NCBI GenBank assembly: GCA_039908535.1
Contig: JAMOAW010000001.1
Span: 1 to 64,000 of the forward strand
From: JAMOAW01 sp039908535
GTDB taxonomy: Bacteria; Pseudomonadota; Magnetococcia; Magnetococcales; JADFZT01
Reading direction: 5' to 3'
DNA: 64,000 nucleotides
The position numbers and the translations under genes are program-made. A model generated the notes under the pieces. The model saw nothing but the letters and a program-made list of their open reading frames with translations. It had not been told where the DNA came from and did not search any database. This document shows, in pieces, positions 8,632-17,627 of the stretch. The number at the start of each line of letters is the position of its first letter. Position 1 is the first letter of the stretch.

Positions 8632-11600
8632 TCAATCCCCCCCCTCACCCCCAAACGACACATTCAACAACTTAGAAATCATCGTCAACGTCTCCAATCC
8701 CGCTTCAAAATCAAACCGATCGACCTGTTCTTGCAACTGATCCAATTGAACTTGCACCCCTTGCCCTTGCAGCATATGTTGCAAAAATTTAAGACAGGCT
8801 TCGGCTTGGATATCATTCTTTTCCAATAAATGAAATAACTCGGAAAGCTTCTTACGAACCTCTTTTTGATTCAATGGTTCAACAGAGGTTGTTAATACCA
8901 AATTTGGTTCCGCAATTTTTGTTGTTTGCACCGTTTCCAAAAGTGTCACGGAGGCCATAACCTCTTGCATAGCCTGTTCAAACCCATCCAACAATGGCAA
9001 CCACACTTCCCGATCACCAGACTTGACACCTTTTTCCAAATTCTGGGCCGACGCATACAACGTCATCGCACACAAATTACCAGAAGCCCCCTTGATGGCA
9101 TGTATTTGATCTAAGGCATGGGTCATATCCTCTTGACGTTTACCAAACAAAAAATTCCGCAAAGAGTTGGCTACCAATTCCAAATCCCGTTTTAATTCCA
9201 AAAGCAAAGAACGGAATAAAGCTTGATTGCCATTCATCCGCTCTAAACCTGCAGCGATGTCAATTCCAGGCAACGCAGGAATCTCTCCCGTTGGATCAGA
9301 AGAAATGATCGGTGTCTCTTCTAAAACAACACCCTCTCTAAAGGGAATCCAGCGCAACAACGTCTCATAAAAATTTTTTTTATCAATCGGCTTGGTAATA
9401 TGATCGTTCATACCCGCCGCCAGACTCTTTTCCCGATCCCCTTGCATGGCATGGGCCGTCATAGCCACAATAGGAAGATACCGAAAACGATCTATTTGTC
9501 GAATCAACCGAGTCGCGGTCAAACCATCCATCACCGGCATCTGAATATCCATTAAAACCACATCATAGGACCTCACATCAACCATCCGCACCGCTTCCCC
9601 ACCATGATGAGCCACCTCTACGACCAAACCAATGCCACTCATCAGCTCTTTGGCAATCTGCCGATTGATGGCGTTATCTTCCACCAAAAGCACCCTGGCC
9701 CCACCAATCCTCTTTTGTATTGCGACCAAATCCAAAACGGATGAGGCCAAATGAAAGAGCTTCCCGCTCGATTGGTCAAACAGCTCTAGTATGGTATTAA
9801 ACAAAACAGAGCAGATGATCGGTTTATTGAGAATCCTCTCCACATCGGCATGAACCATAGGCTCTATCTGACCTTGAGTCAGCAAAATCATCTTGGCCGC
9901 CAGAGAATACCCCATCTCTTGCATTTTCTTCTGAATCTGGCGCGCAATCGCCAAACCGCTCTCTTCGGCCATCTCTTCTTCCAGAAGAATCAAAGCATAT
10001 CCACGCCCCTCCCCTCCCCACTTCTCCACACACCCCAAAGCTTCTGATCCAGAGGCCGCCATGTGAACAGAAATACCAAAAGAAAACAGCATATCCGCCA
10101 ATGCTTTACGAGTCACCGAATTGTCATCCACCACCAAAGAATACAACTTGCGCAACGCTTCAGGAAAACGCGCCTTCTCCTGAGCTGTTTGAACACCCTG
10201 TTGCAAAAGCGCGGTAAATCGAAAAACCGTCCCCAATCCCTTCTGACTCTCCACCCAAATTTGACCACCCATCAGTTCTGTCAATCGTTTACAAATGGTC
10301 AAACCTAAACCAGTCCCCCCATATTTTCGCGTTGTGCTGCTGTCAGCCTGAACAAACGGCTGAAACAGCCGACCGACCTGTTCAGGGGTCAAACCAATCC
10401 CTGTATCCCGCACAAAAAATTCAAGTTTAACCTTATCTTCAAATGAATCAACCGTCTGCACCCCAATTTCCACCTCCCCACTCTCGGTGAATTTAAGGGC
10501 ATTGCTGGTCAGATTCATCAAAATTTGTTCCAGTCGCAACCCATCCCCAACCAAACACAGATGACACTCCTGGGAAAAAGAAAAAATCAACTCAATCCCC
10601 TGTTCCTGGGCTTTACCACGAAACAGATCGGCTAAATGCTCAAATATATCCCGCAAATAAAAATCGACGTGCTCCATCTGCAACTGACCAGCCTCAATTT
10701 TGGAAAAATCCAAAATATCATCAATAATGCGCCGTAAAAAATGAGAAGAGGTGATAATTTTATTCAAATAATCCCGTACAGTAGGCGTCAATTCCCCCGC
10801 CAAGGCCAAATCAGATAAACCCAAAATCGCGTTCATTGGGGTACGAATTTCATGGCTCATGTTGGCCAAAAATTCTCCTTTGGCTTGGTTGGCCGCCTGG
10901 GCCATCCCTTTTTCTTGCCACAACAGCGCCTCTGAAAGCTTTCTCTCCATAATCTCAATGGCATTACGTCGTAAAGTCACCTGAGCATGAATGCGTGCTA
11001 ATAACTCTTCCCGATGAAAAGGCTTGGTCACATAATCCACCGCCCCCAACCGAAAGGCGCGGGTAATGTCGCTCTTTTGATCCTTAGCAGACAACACAAT
11101 GACCGGTAATGGCGGCTGAGACCTCTGCTGCAACACAACCAACACCTCATATCCAGAAATCCCAGGCATCATTAAATCCAGAAGAATCAAATCAATGTCG
11201 TACTTTTGCACCTGCTCCAAACACTCCTGACCATTCTGAGCCTCCAATACCTGGCCATAATGACTCAAATTGGAACGAATCACCTCGCGATTGATGGCAT
11301 CGTCATCCACCACCAAAAGCGTGGGCTTCTGATCGTCATACACCATAGCGGGAAATAAATCTTCTACTTCCTGGAGCCGCGTCGCCCCCTTTAACAGAGG
11401 TATCAATTCAGGTGGCTTGGTTGACAATAACGCCGATTGTTCCCGCCAAAGGATAAGTAACTCCTCAGGCGTCACCTCTCCCTGTAAAGGCAATACCACC
11501 GTAAAAACACTCCCGACCTCAGGAATACTCTCCAGATGGATCACCCCACCCAACCGTTCCAGGGCCTGTTTGACAATCGCCAAGCCCAATCCAGACCCCT

Positions 11601-13338
11601 CAAAAGCCCGGCTGTCCGAACGAAACCCTTGCTGAAAACGATCAAAAATTTTGCCATGCAACTCTAAAGGAATACCGATCCCGGTATCTTCCACACAAAT
11701 GGCAACAGCCTTAGAAGTCAAAAGATGAATCCGCACCCACACATACCCGGACAGGGTAAATTTAACGGCATTACCTAACAAATTCATAAAAACCGTATCC
11801 AAAAGTTCTGGATCCGAAACGATCTCGACCTCCTCCCCCACTTCACACCCCATGCCAAGCCCTTTGGCTTGGGCTTGTTGAGCAATCCCTTCTAAAAGCC
11901 GTTCCAAATAGGCTCGCAAACCAATAGGCCTTTTTTGAACAGAATGGACATGATGACCATTGGGGGTAAATTGTAAAATTTGTTTGGTCAATTTTAACAA
12001 TCGTTCTGCAGAATCTTGTATTAAAGTCAATGGCTTATTAAATATATCAGGCAATGGACCATAGGCATTGCCACGCAGGGCCGTACCAATACCCAAAATA
12101 CCATTCAGAGGGGTTTTAAATTCATGCGTAATATTGGCCAAAAAATCATCCTTCATCCGATCCAATTGCATCAACTCTTCGTTTTGTCTATTTATTTTAT
12201 CCATAGACTCCTTCAGGTTGTAATGCATCTTCTGAAGATCCCCCACCATGCCATTAAAACTCTTGGCAAGCGATGCGAGCTCCTGCACCGGTTCGCTGGG
12301 CACCCGTACCTCAAAAGAACCAGATCCCACCCGTTGGGCAGCCTGAGAAAAACGAACAATCGGATTGATAAAAATATGTTTTAAAGTCACATAGATTAAA
12401 ACAATCAACAAAATGATGACCATACCCGTGACCCCCACCACCGCCCACCCCAAAGGACGAATTTTGGCATAGAGATCATCCTCCCAAAGAAGAGCTACCA
12501 AATACAAAGAATCATGCAGATGATCCCCATGCAGCAACGCATGTTTGGCAAAAATTTCGGTCGGAATCAAACGCTCTGCACGACTCCCTTTGCGTTGCTC
12601 AACCACCTGCGCCATCGCCACCTTCGGCAACTGTGGCGGTACCGACACCCCTTCTGGAGAAAAAATAAGGTTTCCTTCCCGATCACTTAACAAAAGCAAC
12701 CCACTCGAACCAATATGGGTCGTTTGAATCTTCTCCACCAAAAAATCGGGTCGCAACGTCAAAACCAAATAACCCCGAAAGGTCGGTGGCTGGGTGGGAT
12801 CTTGAGCGGCCGAACGGAGATACATTTTTTTAGCCACCACAAACGCCCATTCGCCATTGTCGGCATTTTTATAAAATTCCAAAAAATAATCTTCGGTGCT
12901 GTTACGCAAATGCTGAAAATAGGGAGTATCCGCTTCGTTTTCCGTTGCATTCTCTCCAGAACCAGAGATATAACGGGCATCCTCTTCCCCATCCGGCATC
13001 AAAACACGAATTTCATAATATTCGGGATAAGCTTTGGCATAACTTGCAAAAAGATTCAATAAAGGCATTTGCAAAATACCGTATCGACTCTCCTCATCCT
13101 CGTTGGTCAGATAACCTTGTAACAATTGACTGCCAGAAAAAAGATCAACGTTGGCCTTGGCTGTATTTAAATGGGTCATCATGTCCAACTGGGTAAAACG
13201 CAATAAATTGTTTACTTCACCCAAAGTCTGCTCCGTGACCGTATGAGTCAAATGGTCACGGGCAATCCAACCAATCAACATAAGTGGCAAAGTAACCAGA
13301 GGAAGCAAAATCAGCAGTAAATAAGTTCGTAATTTCAT
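8632..13338 (-). CDS. Multi-domain hybrid sensor histidine kinase (two kinase cores, three REC, HPt)
   Basis: 1568 residues from ATG 13338; earlier starts overlap the binding-protein gene. Order: membrane helix 5-25, Cache-like periplasmic sensor about 28-290, helix 297-320, HAMP 320-370. Next is kinase core 1 (H405 in THEFKTPLNG, ATPase about 505-617) and REC1 (672-790, D721). Kinase core 2 follows (H829 in SHEIRTPMN, ATPase about 930-1045), then REC2 (1065-1190), REC3 (1214-1330, D1264 in LMDIQMPVMDG) and HPt (H1413 in HAIKG). REC2 has LLEEEM where LLD..MP is expected, so glutamate E1120 replaces the phosphorylated aspartate. Two PotD-like binding proteins are encoded directly upstream on the same strand and may present a ligand to the sensor domain. 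No output domain is present, so the phosphoryl group probably leaves through the HPt to another protein. Confidence 0.93.
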   Translation of the reverse strand: MKLRTYLLLILLPLVTLPLMLIGWIARDHLTHTVTEQTLGEVNNLLRFTQLDMMTHLNTAKANVDLFSGSQLLQGYLTNEDEESRYGILQMPLLNLFASYAKAYPEYYEIRVLMPDGEEDARYISGSGENATENEADTPYFQHLRNSTEDYFLEFYKNADNGEWAFVVAKKMYLRSAAQDPTQPPTFRGYLVLTLRPDFLVEKIQTTHIGSSGLLLLSDREGNLIFSPEGVSVPPQLPKVAMAQVVEQRKGSRAERLIPTEIFAKHALLHGDHLHDSLYLVALLWEDDLYAKIRPLGWAVVGVTGMVIILLIVLIYVTLKHIFINPIVRFSQAAQRVGSGSFEVRVPSEPVQELASLAKSFNGMVGDLQKMHYNLKESMDKINRQNEELMQLDRMKDDFLANITHEFKTPLNGILGIGTALRGNAYGPLPDIFNKPLTLIQDSAERLLKLTKQILQFTPNGHHVHSVQKRPIGLRAYLERLLEGIAQQAQAKGLGMGCEVGEEVEIVSDPELLDTVFMNLLGNAVKFTLSGYVWVRIHLLTSKAVAICVEDTGIGIPLELHGKIFDRFQQGFRSDSRAFEGSGLGLAIVKQALERLGGVIHLESIPEVGSVFTVVLPLQGEVTPEELLILWREQSALLSTKPPELIPLLKGATRLQEVEDLFPAMVYDDQKPTLLVVDDDAINREVIRSNLSHYGQVLEAQNGQECLEQVQKYDIDLILLDLMMPGISGYEVLVVLQQRSQPPLPVIVLSAKDQKSDITRAFRLGAVDYVTKPFHREELLARIHAQVTLRRNAIEIMERKLSEALLWQEKGMAQAANQAKGEFLANMSHEIRTPMNAILGLSDLALAGELTPTVRDYLNKIITSSHFLRRIIDDILDFSKIEAGQLQMEHVDFYLRDIFEHLADLFRGKAQEQGIELIFSFSQECHLCLVGDGLRLEQILMNLTSNALKFTESGEVEIGVQTVDSFEDKVKLEFFVRDTGIGLTPEQVGRLFQPFVQADSSTTRKYGGTGLGLTICKRLTELMGGQIWVESQKGLGTVFRFTALLQQGVQTAQEKARFPEALRKLYSLVVDDNSVTRKALADMLFSFGISVHMAASGSEALGCVEKWGGEGRGYALILLEEEMAEESGLAIARQIQKKMQEMGYSLAAKMILLTQGQIEPMVHADVERILNKPIICSVLFNTILELFDQSSGKLFHLASSVLDLVAIQKRIGGARVLLVEDNAINRQIAKELMSGIGLVVEVAHHGGEAVRMVDVRSYDVVLMDIQMPVMDGLTATRLIRQIDRFRYLPIVAMTAHAMQGDREKSLAAGMNDHITKPIDKKNFYETLLRWIPFREGVVLEETPIISSDPTGEIPALPGIDIAAGLERMNGNQALFRSLLLELKRDLELVANSLRNFLFGKRQEDMTHALDQIHAIKGASGNLCAMTLYASAQNLEKGVKSGDREVWLPLLDGFEQAMQEVMASVTLLETVQTTKIAEPNLVLTTSVEPLNQKEVRKKLSELFHLLEKNDIQAEACLKFLQHMLQGQGVQVQLDQLQEQVDRFDFEAGLETLTMISKLLNVSFGGEGGD

Positions 13339-13375
13339 AGTGCGCAACCAACCGTTTCGATGATAAATAACAAAC

Positions 13376-14380
13376 TTAATTGAGCAAGCCGCGCAATATA
13401 TTTTTCTGTTTGCTCTCCACGCGTGGGGGGAGTTTTTGCGGAAATTCAGAACGGTCCACAATAGCTTGCGAGGGATAGATCACGGGATCATTTAAAAAAT
13501 CAGCTGGCAGCATTGCGGTCGCCGATTTGTTGGTGGTAGCATAATGAAGGGTTTGCGCCAATTGCGCTGCATTTTCAGGTTCATGAAGAAAATTAATAAA
13601 AGCGTAGGCCTCCGCCTTGTGTAATGATTTTTCTAAAACAGCCAAATAATCCATCCATAAAAGCCCTCCCTCTTCTGGAATAACATAGGCAATACGAGGT
13701 TCAACCGACTGTACAGCAACAGCATCCCCATTATAAAGCATCGTCGCCCACACATCCCCATTCACCAATCCAGAGGTTTGATCTATGCCAACATACCCAT
13801 AATCGCGAACAAAAGATTTTTGAGCCACCAACAGTTGACGGGCCTTCTCAATCTGCCCACTCTCCACCGTATTCCAAGAATAGCCCAAGGCTTTCAACGC
13901 CACGCCCAATAAATTGCGAGAATCCTTCTCCATAATGATATGTTTGCGCAACTTCTCTTCGGGTTTAAGCAACTCTAGCCATTTCGTGATCTTGCCCCCC
14001 AATAAATCAGGACGATAAGCGATCCCCTCCGTTCCCCAAAAAAGCGGAACCCCATGTTTAATCAATTCAGGGTAGGCCTGTACCCAACGCGGGTCGATAT
14101 GTTTAAGATTGGGAACCAGTTGAGAATCAACGGGAGCCAACCATCCATGATTGACATACCCTTCCACCCGATTGGCCAAAACATCCACTACGTCAAACCC
14201 ACTCCCTTGGGTCTGAGCCAAAAGTTCATCCCGAGTCTCATCGGTTTCAAAAAAGACAATTTTGACATGAATGCCAGTCTTTTGCTCAAATTTTTGCAAA
14301 AGATCTAAGTCCATATGGAGCTGCCCAGAAACAATAAACAAACAAAATATATAAAAAATAAGACGATACAGATTAGGCAT
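13376..14380 (-). CDS. PotD-like periplasmic polyamine-type binding protein, N-terminally shortened
   Basis: About 334 residues with a signal peptide and an extracellular-solute-binding fold closest to spermidine/putrescine binding protein PotD. Typical pieces are LLQKFEQKTGIHV, FFETDETRDELL and VPLFWGTEGIAYR. It is a paralog of the next gene upstream. The paralog's ENKELVLLNWSDYM segment, the first beta strand of the fold with ligand-pocket residues, is missing here; the signal peptide runs directly into LDLLQKFEQ. AGGAGG lies four bases before the second of two adjacent ATGs (14380). No transporter permease or ATPase is nearby, so a sensory role with the adjacent hybrid kinase is more likely than uptake (inference). 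Ligand binding may be altered. Confidence 0.85.
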   Translation of the reverse strand: MPNLYRLIFYIFCLFIVSGQLHMDLDLLQKFEQKTGIHVKIVFFETDETRDELLAQTQGSGFDVVDVLANRVEGYVNHGWLAPVDSQLVPNLKHIDPRWVQAYPELIKHGVPLFWGTEGIAYRPDLLGGKITKWLELLKPEEKLRKHIIMEKDSRNLLGVALKALGYSWNTVESGQIEKARQLLVAQKSFVRDYGYVGIDQTSGLVNGDVWATMLYNGDAVAVQSVEPRIAYVIPEEGGLLWMDYLAVLEKSLHKAEAYAFINFLHEPENAAQLAQTLHYATTNKSATAMLPADFLNDPVIYPSQAIVDRSEFPQKLPPRVESKQKNILRGLLN

Positions 14381-14419
14381 CATACCTCCTGCAATTTTAA
14401 TCCAAATCATAAAAAAAAA

Positions 14420-15475
14420 TCAGTTCAGCAAACTACGTAAAATATTTTTAAACTTACTCTCTACCTTTGGCGAAATTCTTTGAGTAAATTCTGACCGTGA
14501 CAATATGGCCGTCGGTGGATAAATAGTGGGATCGTTACGATAAGTCTGGGGTAATAAATTTTCTGCCGCCTGATTGACCGTGGCATAATGGAGATATTGA
14601 GCCAATTGGGCACTATTCTCTGGTTCATGAAGAAAATCAATAAAGGCAAATGCCAATTGTTTTTGCATTGATTTTTCAAAAACCACCAAAGAGTCCACCC
14701 ACAAATTGGTCCCCTCCTCTGGAACCACATAAGCAATACGAGGTTCAAAGGTTTGTAAGGCAATCACATCCCCATTATACATCGTCGCTATCCAGGTAGA
14801 CCCCGTCACCAATCCAGATTTTTCATCCAAAGAAGGATACCCATAGTCGTGGACAAACGGTTTTTGAGCCAGCAGTAAAGTTTTAGCGGCTTGCAGCGCA
14901 GCCTCATCCTCCGAATTCCAGGAGTAACCTAACGCCTTCATAGCAATACCCGCTAAATCTCTGGAATCCTTGACCATCAAAATATGTTTCCGAAACCGCT
15001 CGGCAGGCGTGAGCAACTGGGCCCATTTGGTAATCACTTCCTCAACCAAGTCGGTACGATAGGCAATCCCTAGCGTCCCCCATAACAAGGGAACGTGATA
15101 GGGATTGGCCTGAGAATAGGCTTCCAACCAACGCGATGCAATGTGTTTCATGTTCCCAATCAACTGGCTCTCCAGAGGCACCAACCACCCCTGTTTGACA
15201 TAATTTTCTACCCGATTGGCCGCAACAATCGCCAGATCAAACCCTTGCCCATTGGTCCGAGAAAGCAATTCATCTCGGGTTTCATCCGTCTCAAAGTAGA
15301 CCTCGCGAACATGAATACCGCTTTTTTGTTCAAATTTTTGCAAAAGATCGGGGTCCATATAATCCGACCAATTCAGCAAAACAAGTTCTTTATTTTCAGA
15401 AGACTGCGAAGGAAAAGGCGACCAAAAAATCAGGATAAAAATAGAGCAAATATAAAAAAATGTTTTATGTAACAT
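14420..15475 (-). CDS. PotD-like periplasmic polyamine-type binding protein
   Basis: About 351 residues. It has a signal peptide followed by ENKELVLLNWSDYMDPDLLQ, the characteristic start of PotD/PotF-type binding proteins (NWSDY / NWPEY), then the full two-lobed fold. GGGAGGGGG precedes ATG 15475. It is about 40 bases upstream of its shortened paralog on the same strand, so the two are probably co-transcribed with the hybrid kinase. The absence of PotA/B/C partners argues for ligand sensing (inference). Confidence 0.88.
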   Translation of the reverse strand: MLHKTFFYICSIFILIFWSPFPSQSSENKELVLLNWSDYMDPDLLQKFEQKSGIHVREVYFETDETRDELLSRTNGQGFDLAIVAANRVENYVKQGWLVPLESQLIGNMKHIASRWLEAYSQANPYHVPLLWGTLGIAYRTDLVEEVITKWAQLLTPAERFRKHILMVKDSRDLAGIAMKALGYSWNSEDEAALQAAKTLLLAQKPFVHDYGYPSLDEKSGLVTGSTWIATMYNGDVIALQTFEPRIAYVVPEEGTNLWVDSLVVFEKSMQKQLAFAFIDFLHEPENSAQLAQYLHYATVNQAAENLLPQTYRNDPTIYPPTAILSRSEFTQRISPKVESKFKNILRSLLN

Positions 15476-15548
15476 TCCCCCTCCCTTAAACATCTCAAAA
15501 AGAGTTTAAAAAAAGAGTTTAAACCCAATCAAAAAATATTACAATGAG

Positions 15549-16652
15549 TTACTTTGGTAATTGAATCACCAGAGATGTTTTGCCATGACGACTCGTATCC
15601 AACATCACACGCCCATCCAATGTGGTGACAATAAGTTTAACAGAGTAGGTCCCTAACCCAACGCCATGTTGTTTACCAGAGGTAACATATTTATCAAAAA
15701 ATGTATGACGAATCTCCATAGGCACCTCGCCCATATTTTCAATACGCAAGGTATCCATATCGCCATCTTCTAAAAAGACTTTAACAGATTGACCAACAGG
15801 AGAGGCTTCAAGGGCATTTTTTATCAAATTGGCCAACATAGAATGACACAACAACTCTTCACCACTCACCATAAAAGAGTCTCCTGGAGCAACGGGAGAG
15901 TCATTCCAAAAAATATCCAAATATAAACTCTTTTTTTTGATTAAATTAAAAAATTCAGAATAAATTCTTTTTAAAATAATTAAAATATCCACAGGTTGCT
16001 TGTTTAATTTATAGGTGCCGCACTCCATTTTATAGAGATCATGGGAACGATTGATCATTTCTAACATCCGATAACCAGATTCCTCAATGATACGCAGATA
16101 GCGTTGATGGGACTCCTCCAGTGTTAACTCCTCCATCAACAGACTTGGAATGCCAATGATAGCGTTTAAAGGACTTTTGAGATCATGATGCAAAATACGG
16201 TCGACATCTTCCCGAAGTTGCACCAGTTTGAGTAACTCCCCGTTTTGCTTTTGAATGAGTTCTCGTGCCTGTTTTAATTTTAAATGGGTCTTGACCCTGG
16301 CCTCCACCACACTCTTAATAAATGGTTTGGTGATATAATCTACCGCACCCAGCATAAATCCTTTAGTTTCGTCTTGGGCATCGTCTTTAGCAGTGACAAA
16401 GATGATAGGAATATCACAAGTATGCTCTTGGTGCTTTAAAATGTTACACACCTCATAACCGTCTATCCCAGGCATGATCACATCCAACAAAATCAGATCA
16501 GGATGTTCTACTTCTACCAATTCTAAGGCCTTAAGACCATCCATGGCCACGGAAATGTTATAGTCATTCCGAAGCGTTTCAACCAATATTTTAACATTGG
16601 CGCGCACATCGTCGACAATTAAAATGCGAGACCTTTGCATCGAATCGGTCAT
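15549..16652 (-). CDS. Response regulator fused to a histidine kinase core
   Basis: About 367 residues. A REC domain (1-125, D57 in LLDVIMPGIDG, K109 in TKPF) is followed by a short coiled coil. A histidine kinase core carries H156 in HHDLKSPLNAI, and an ATPase domain shows NLIKNALEA and GVGLGTYSVK. This cytoplasmic REC-kinase layout is common as an intermediate relay. It has no membrane segment, so its input is presumably phosphotransfer to D57, plausibly from the neighbouring hybrid kinase (inference). I choose ATG 16652 with GGAAA upstream; a TTG lies at 16664. Confidence 0.87.
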   Translation of the reverse strand: MTDSMQRSRILIVDDVRANVKILVETLRNDYNISVAMDGLKALELVEVEHPDLILLDVIMPGIDGYEVCNILKHQEHTCDIPIIFVTAKDDAQDETKGFMLGAVDYITKPFIKSVVEARVKTHLKLKQARELIQKQNGELLKLVQLREDVDRILHHDLKSPLNAIIGIPSLLMEELTLEESHQRYLRIIEESGYRMLEMINRSHDLYKMECGTYKLNKQPVDILIILKRIYSEFFNLIKKKSLYLDIFWNDSPVAPGDSFMVSGEELLCHSMLANLIKNALEASPVGQSVKVFLEDGDMDTLRIENMGEVPMEIRHTFFDKYVTSGKQHGVGLGTYSVKLIVTTLDGRVMLDTSRHGKTSLVIQLPK

Positions 16653-16756
16653 ATTCGTTTCCAATTTTTTGCCATGATGCCCTTTCCGAAAAAAAACCTT
16701 TTATCGGATCATGCCTTTTATATAAATGAAAGTCAATTCCAAGAGGTGATGCTTTG

Positions 16757-16900
16757 GACATGATGCCCTGCGGGCAAAAAAGTCAAAATCAAAACCCTGG
16801 GGGATGAATCCCCCAGACCCCCTCTTTTTTTTAAGTATTAAAAGAAAAGGGTGGGGGGATTGGGGGGCGGTTCTCCGCCCCCACAAATTTATTTTGGAAA
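16757..16900 (-). repeat. Intergenic hairpin repeat, copy 6 (reverse, truncated terminus)
   Basis: A reverse copy from GACATGATGCCCTGCGGGC through the GGCGGTTCTCCGCC hairpin. The usual AAGGTCTTGATTTTTATTTTTCC terminus is replaced by unrelated A/T sequence next to the cysC stop. Confidence 0.85.
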
Positions 16901-16906
16901 TTATCC

Positions 16907-17533
16907 CTATTTATCGAATGATTCACTCTGATACAAAAGAGCGCGTTGCATCACCATATCCACGACCTGCTGGGCACACTGAGCTATAGAAGCAACGCCG
17001 GTTTCCAAAATCAATTCTGGCTGGACAGGTTCTTCATAGGGAGAAGATATACCAGTAAAATCCTTGATTTCTCCCGCACGGGCACGCCTATAAAGACCTT
17101 TGGTATCCCGTGTTTCACAAACATCAAGAGAGCACCGGCAATAAATTTCCAAAAAATCCCCAGGGGAAGCCAAATTACGCACCCGTTGCCGATCACGAAT
17201 AAACGGCGAGATAAAAGCAGCTAAAACAATAAGTCCCGCTTCGGTACAAAGTTTAGTCACCTCGCCAATCCTGCGAATATTTTCTTGCCGATCTTTTTCA
17301 GAAAAACCCAAATCGGCACAGAGACCGTGACGCACATTATCCCCATCCAGAGTAAAAGTCCGCATGCCCTTTTGATGCAAAAGTTCCTCCACAGCGTGCA
17401 TCATGGTCGATTTTCCAGATCCGGACAACCCCGTAAACCAAAGAATCAGACTCTGATGCCCATTGAGATTTTCTCGGTCTTGACGGGTAATCACGGTCGG
17501 ATGCCAAACGGTATTAGAACTTTTTATAGACAT
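16907..17533 (-). CDS. cysC: Adenylylsulfate (APS) kinase
   Basis: 208 residues. It phosphorylates adenosine 5'-phosphosulfate to PAPS using ATP. The P-loop GLSGSGKST is at residues 35-43, LDGDNVRHGL is the APS-binding motif, and DLGFSEKDRQENIRRIGEV and KGLYRRARAGEIKDFTG are typical family blocks. The length is that of a single-domain CysC; no CysN/CysD is nearby. AAAGGGG precedes the ATG. It sits next to the two-component genes and near the SulP/TSUP transport island, which fits sulfur handling. Confidence 0.95.
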   Translation of the reverse strand: MSIKSSNTVWHPTVITRQDRENLNGHQSLILWFTGLSGSGKSTMMHAVEELLHQKGMRTFTLDGDNVRHGLCADLGFSEKDRQENIRRIGEVTKLCTEAGLIVLAAFISPFIRDRQRVRNLASPGDFLEIYCRCSLDVCETRDTKGLYRRARAGEIKDFTGISSPYEEPVQPELILETGVASIAQCAQQVVDMVMQRALLYQSESFDK

Positions 17534-17627
17534 AAAACCCCTTTCTCAATTATTTAAAAAAGCATCCTTCTTAAACCTAAGTCGACTATTGGACACTCCC
17601 GATACATAAACACATCCTATTCTCAAA

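Noticed and set aside
16701..16989. Short frames starting MNPPDPLFFL and similar
   Set aside because: The same peptide appears at every hairpin repeat; it is just translation of the repeat.
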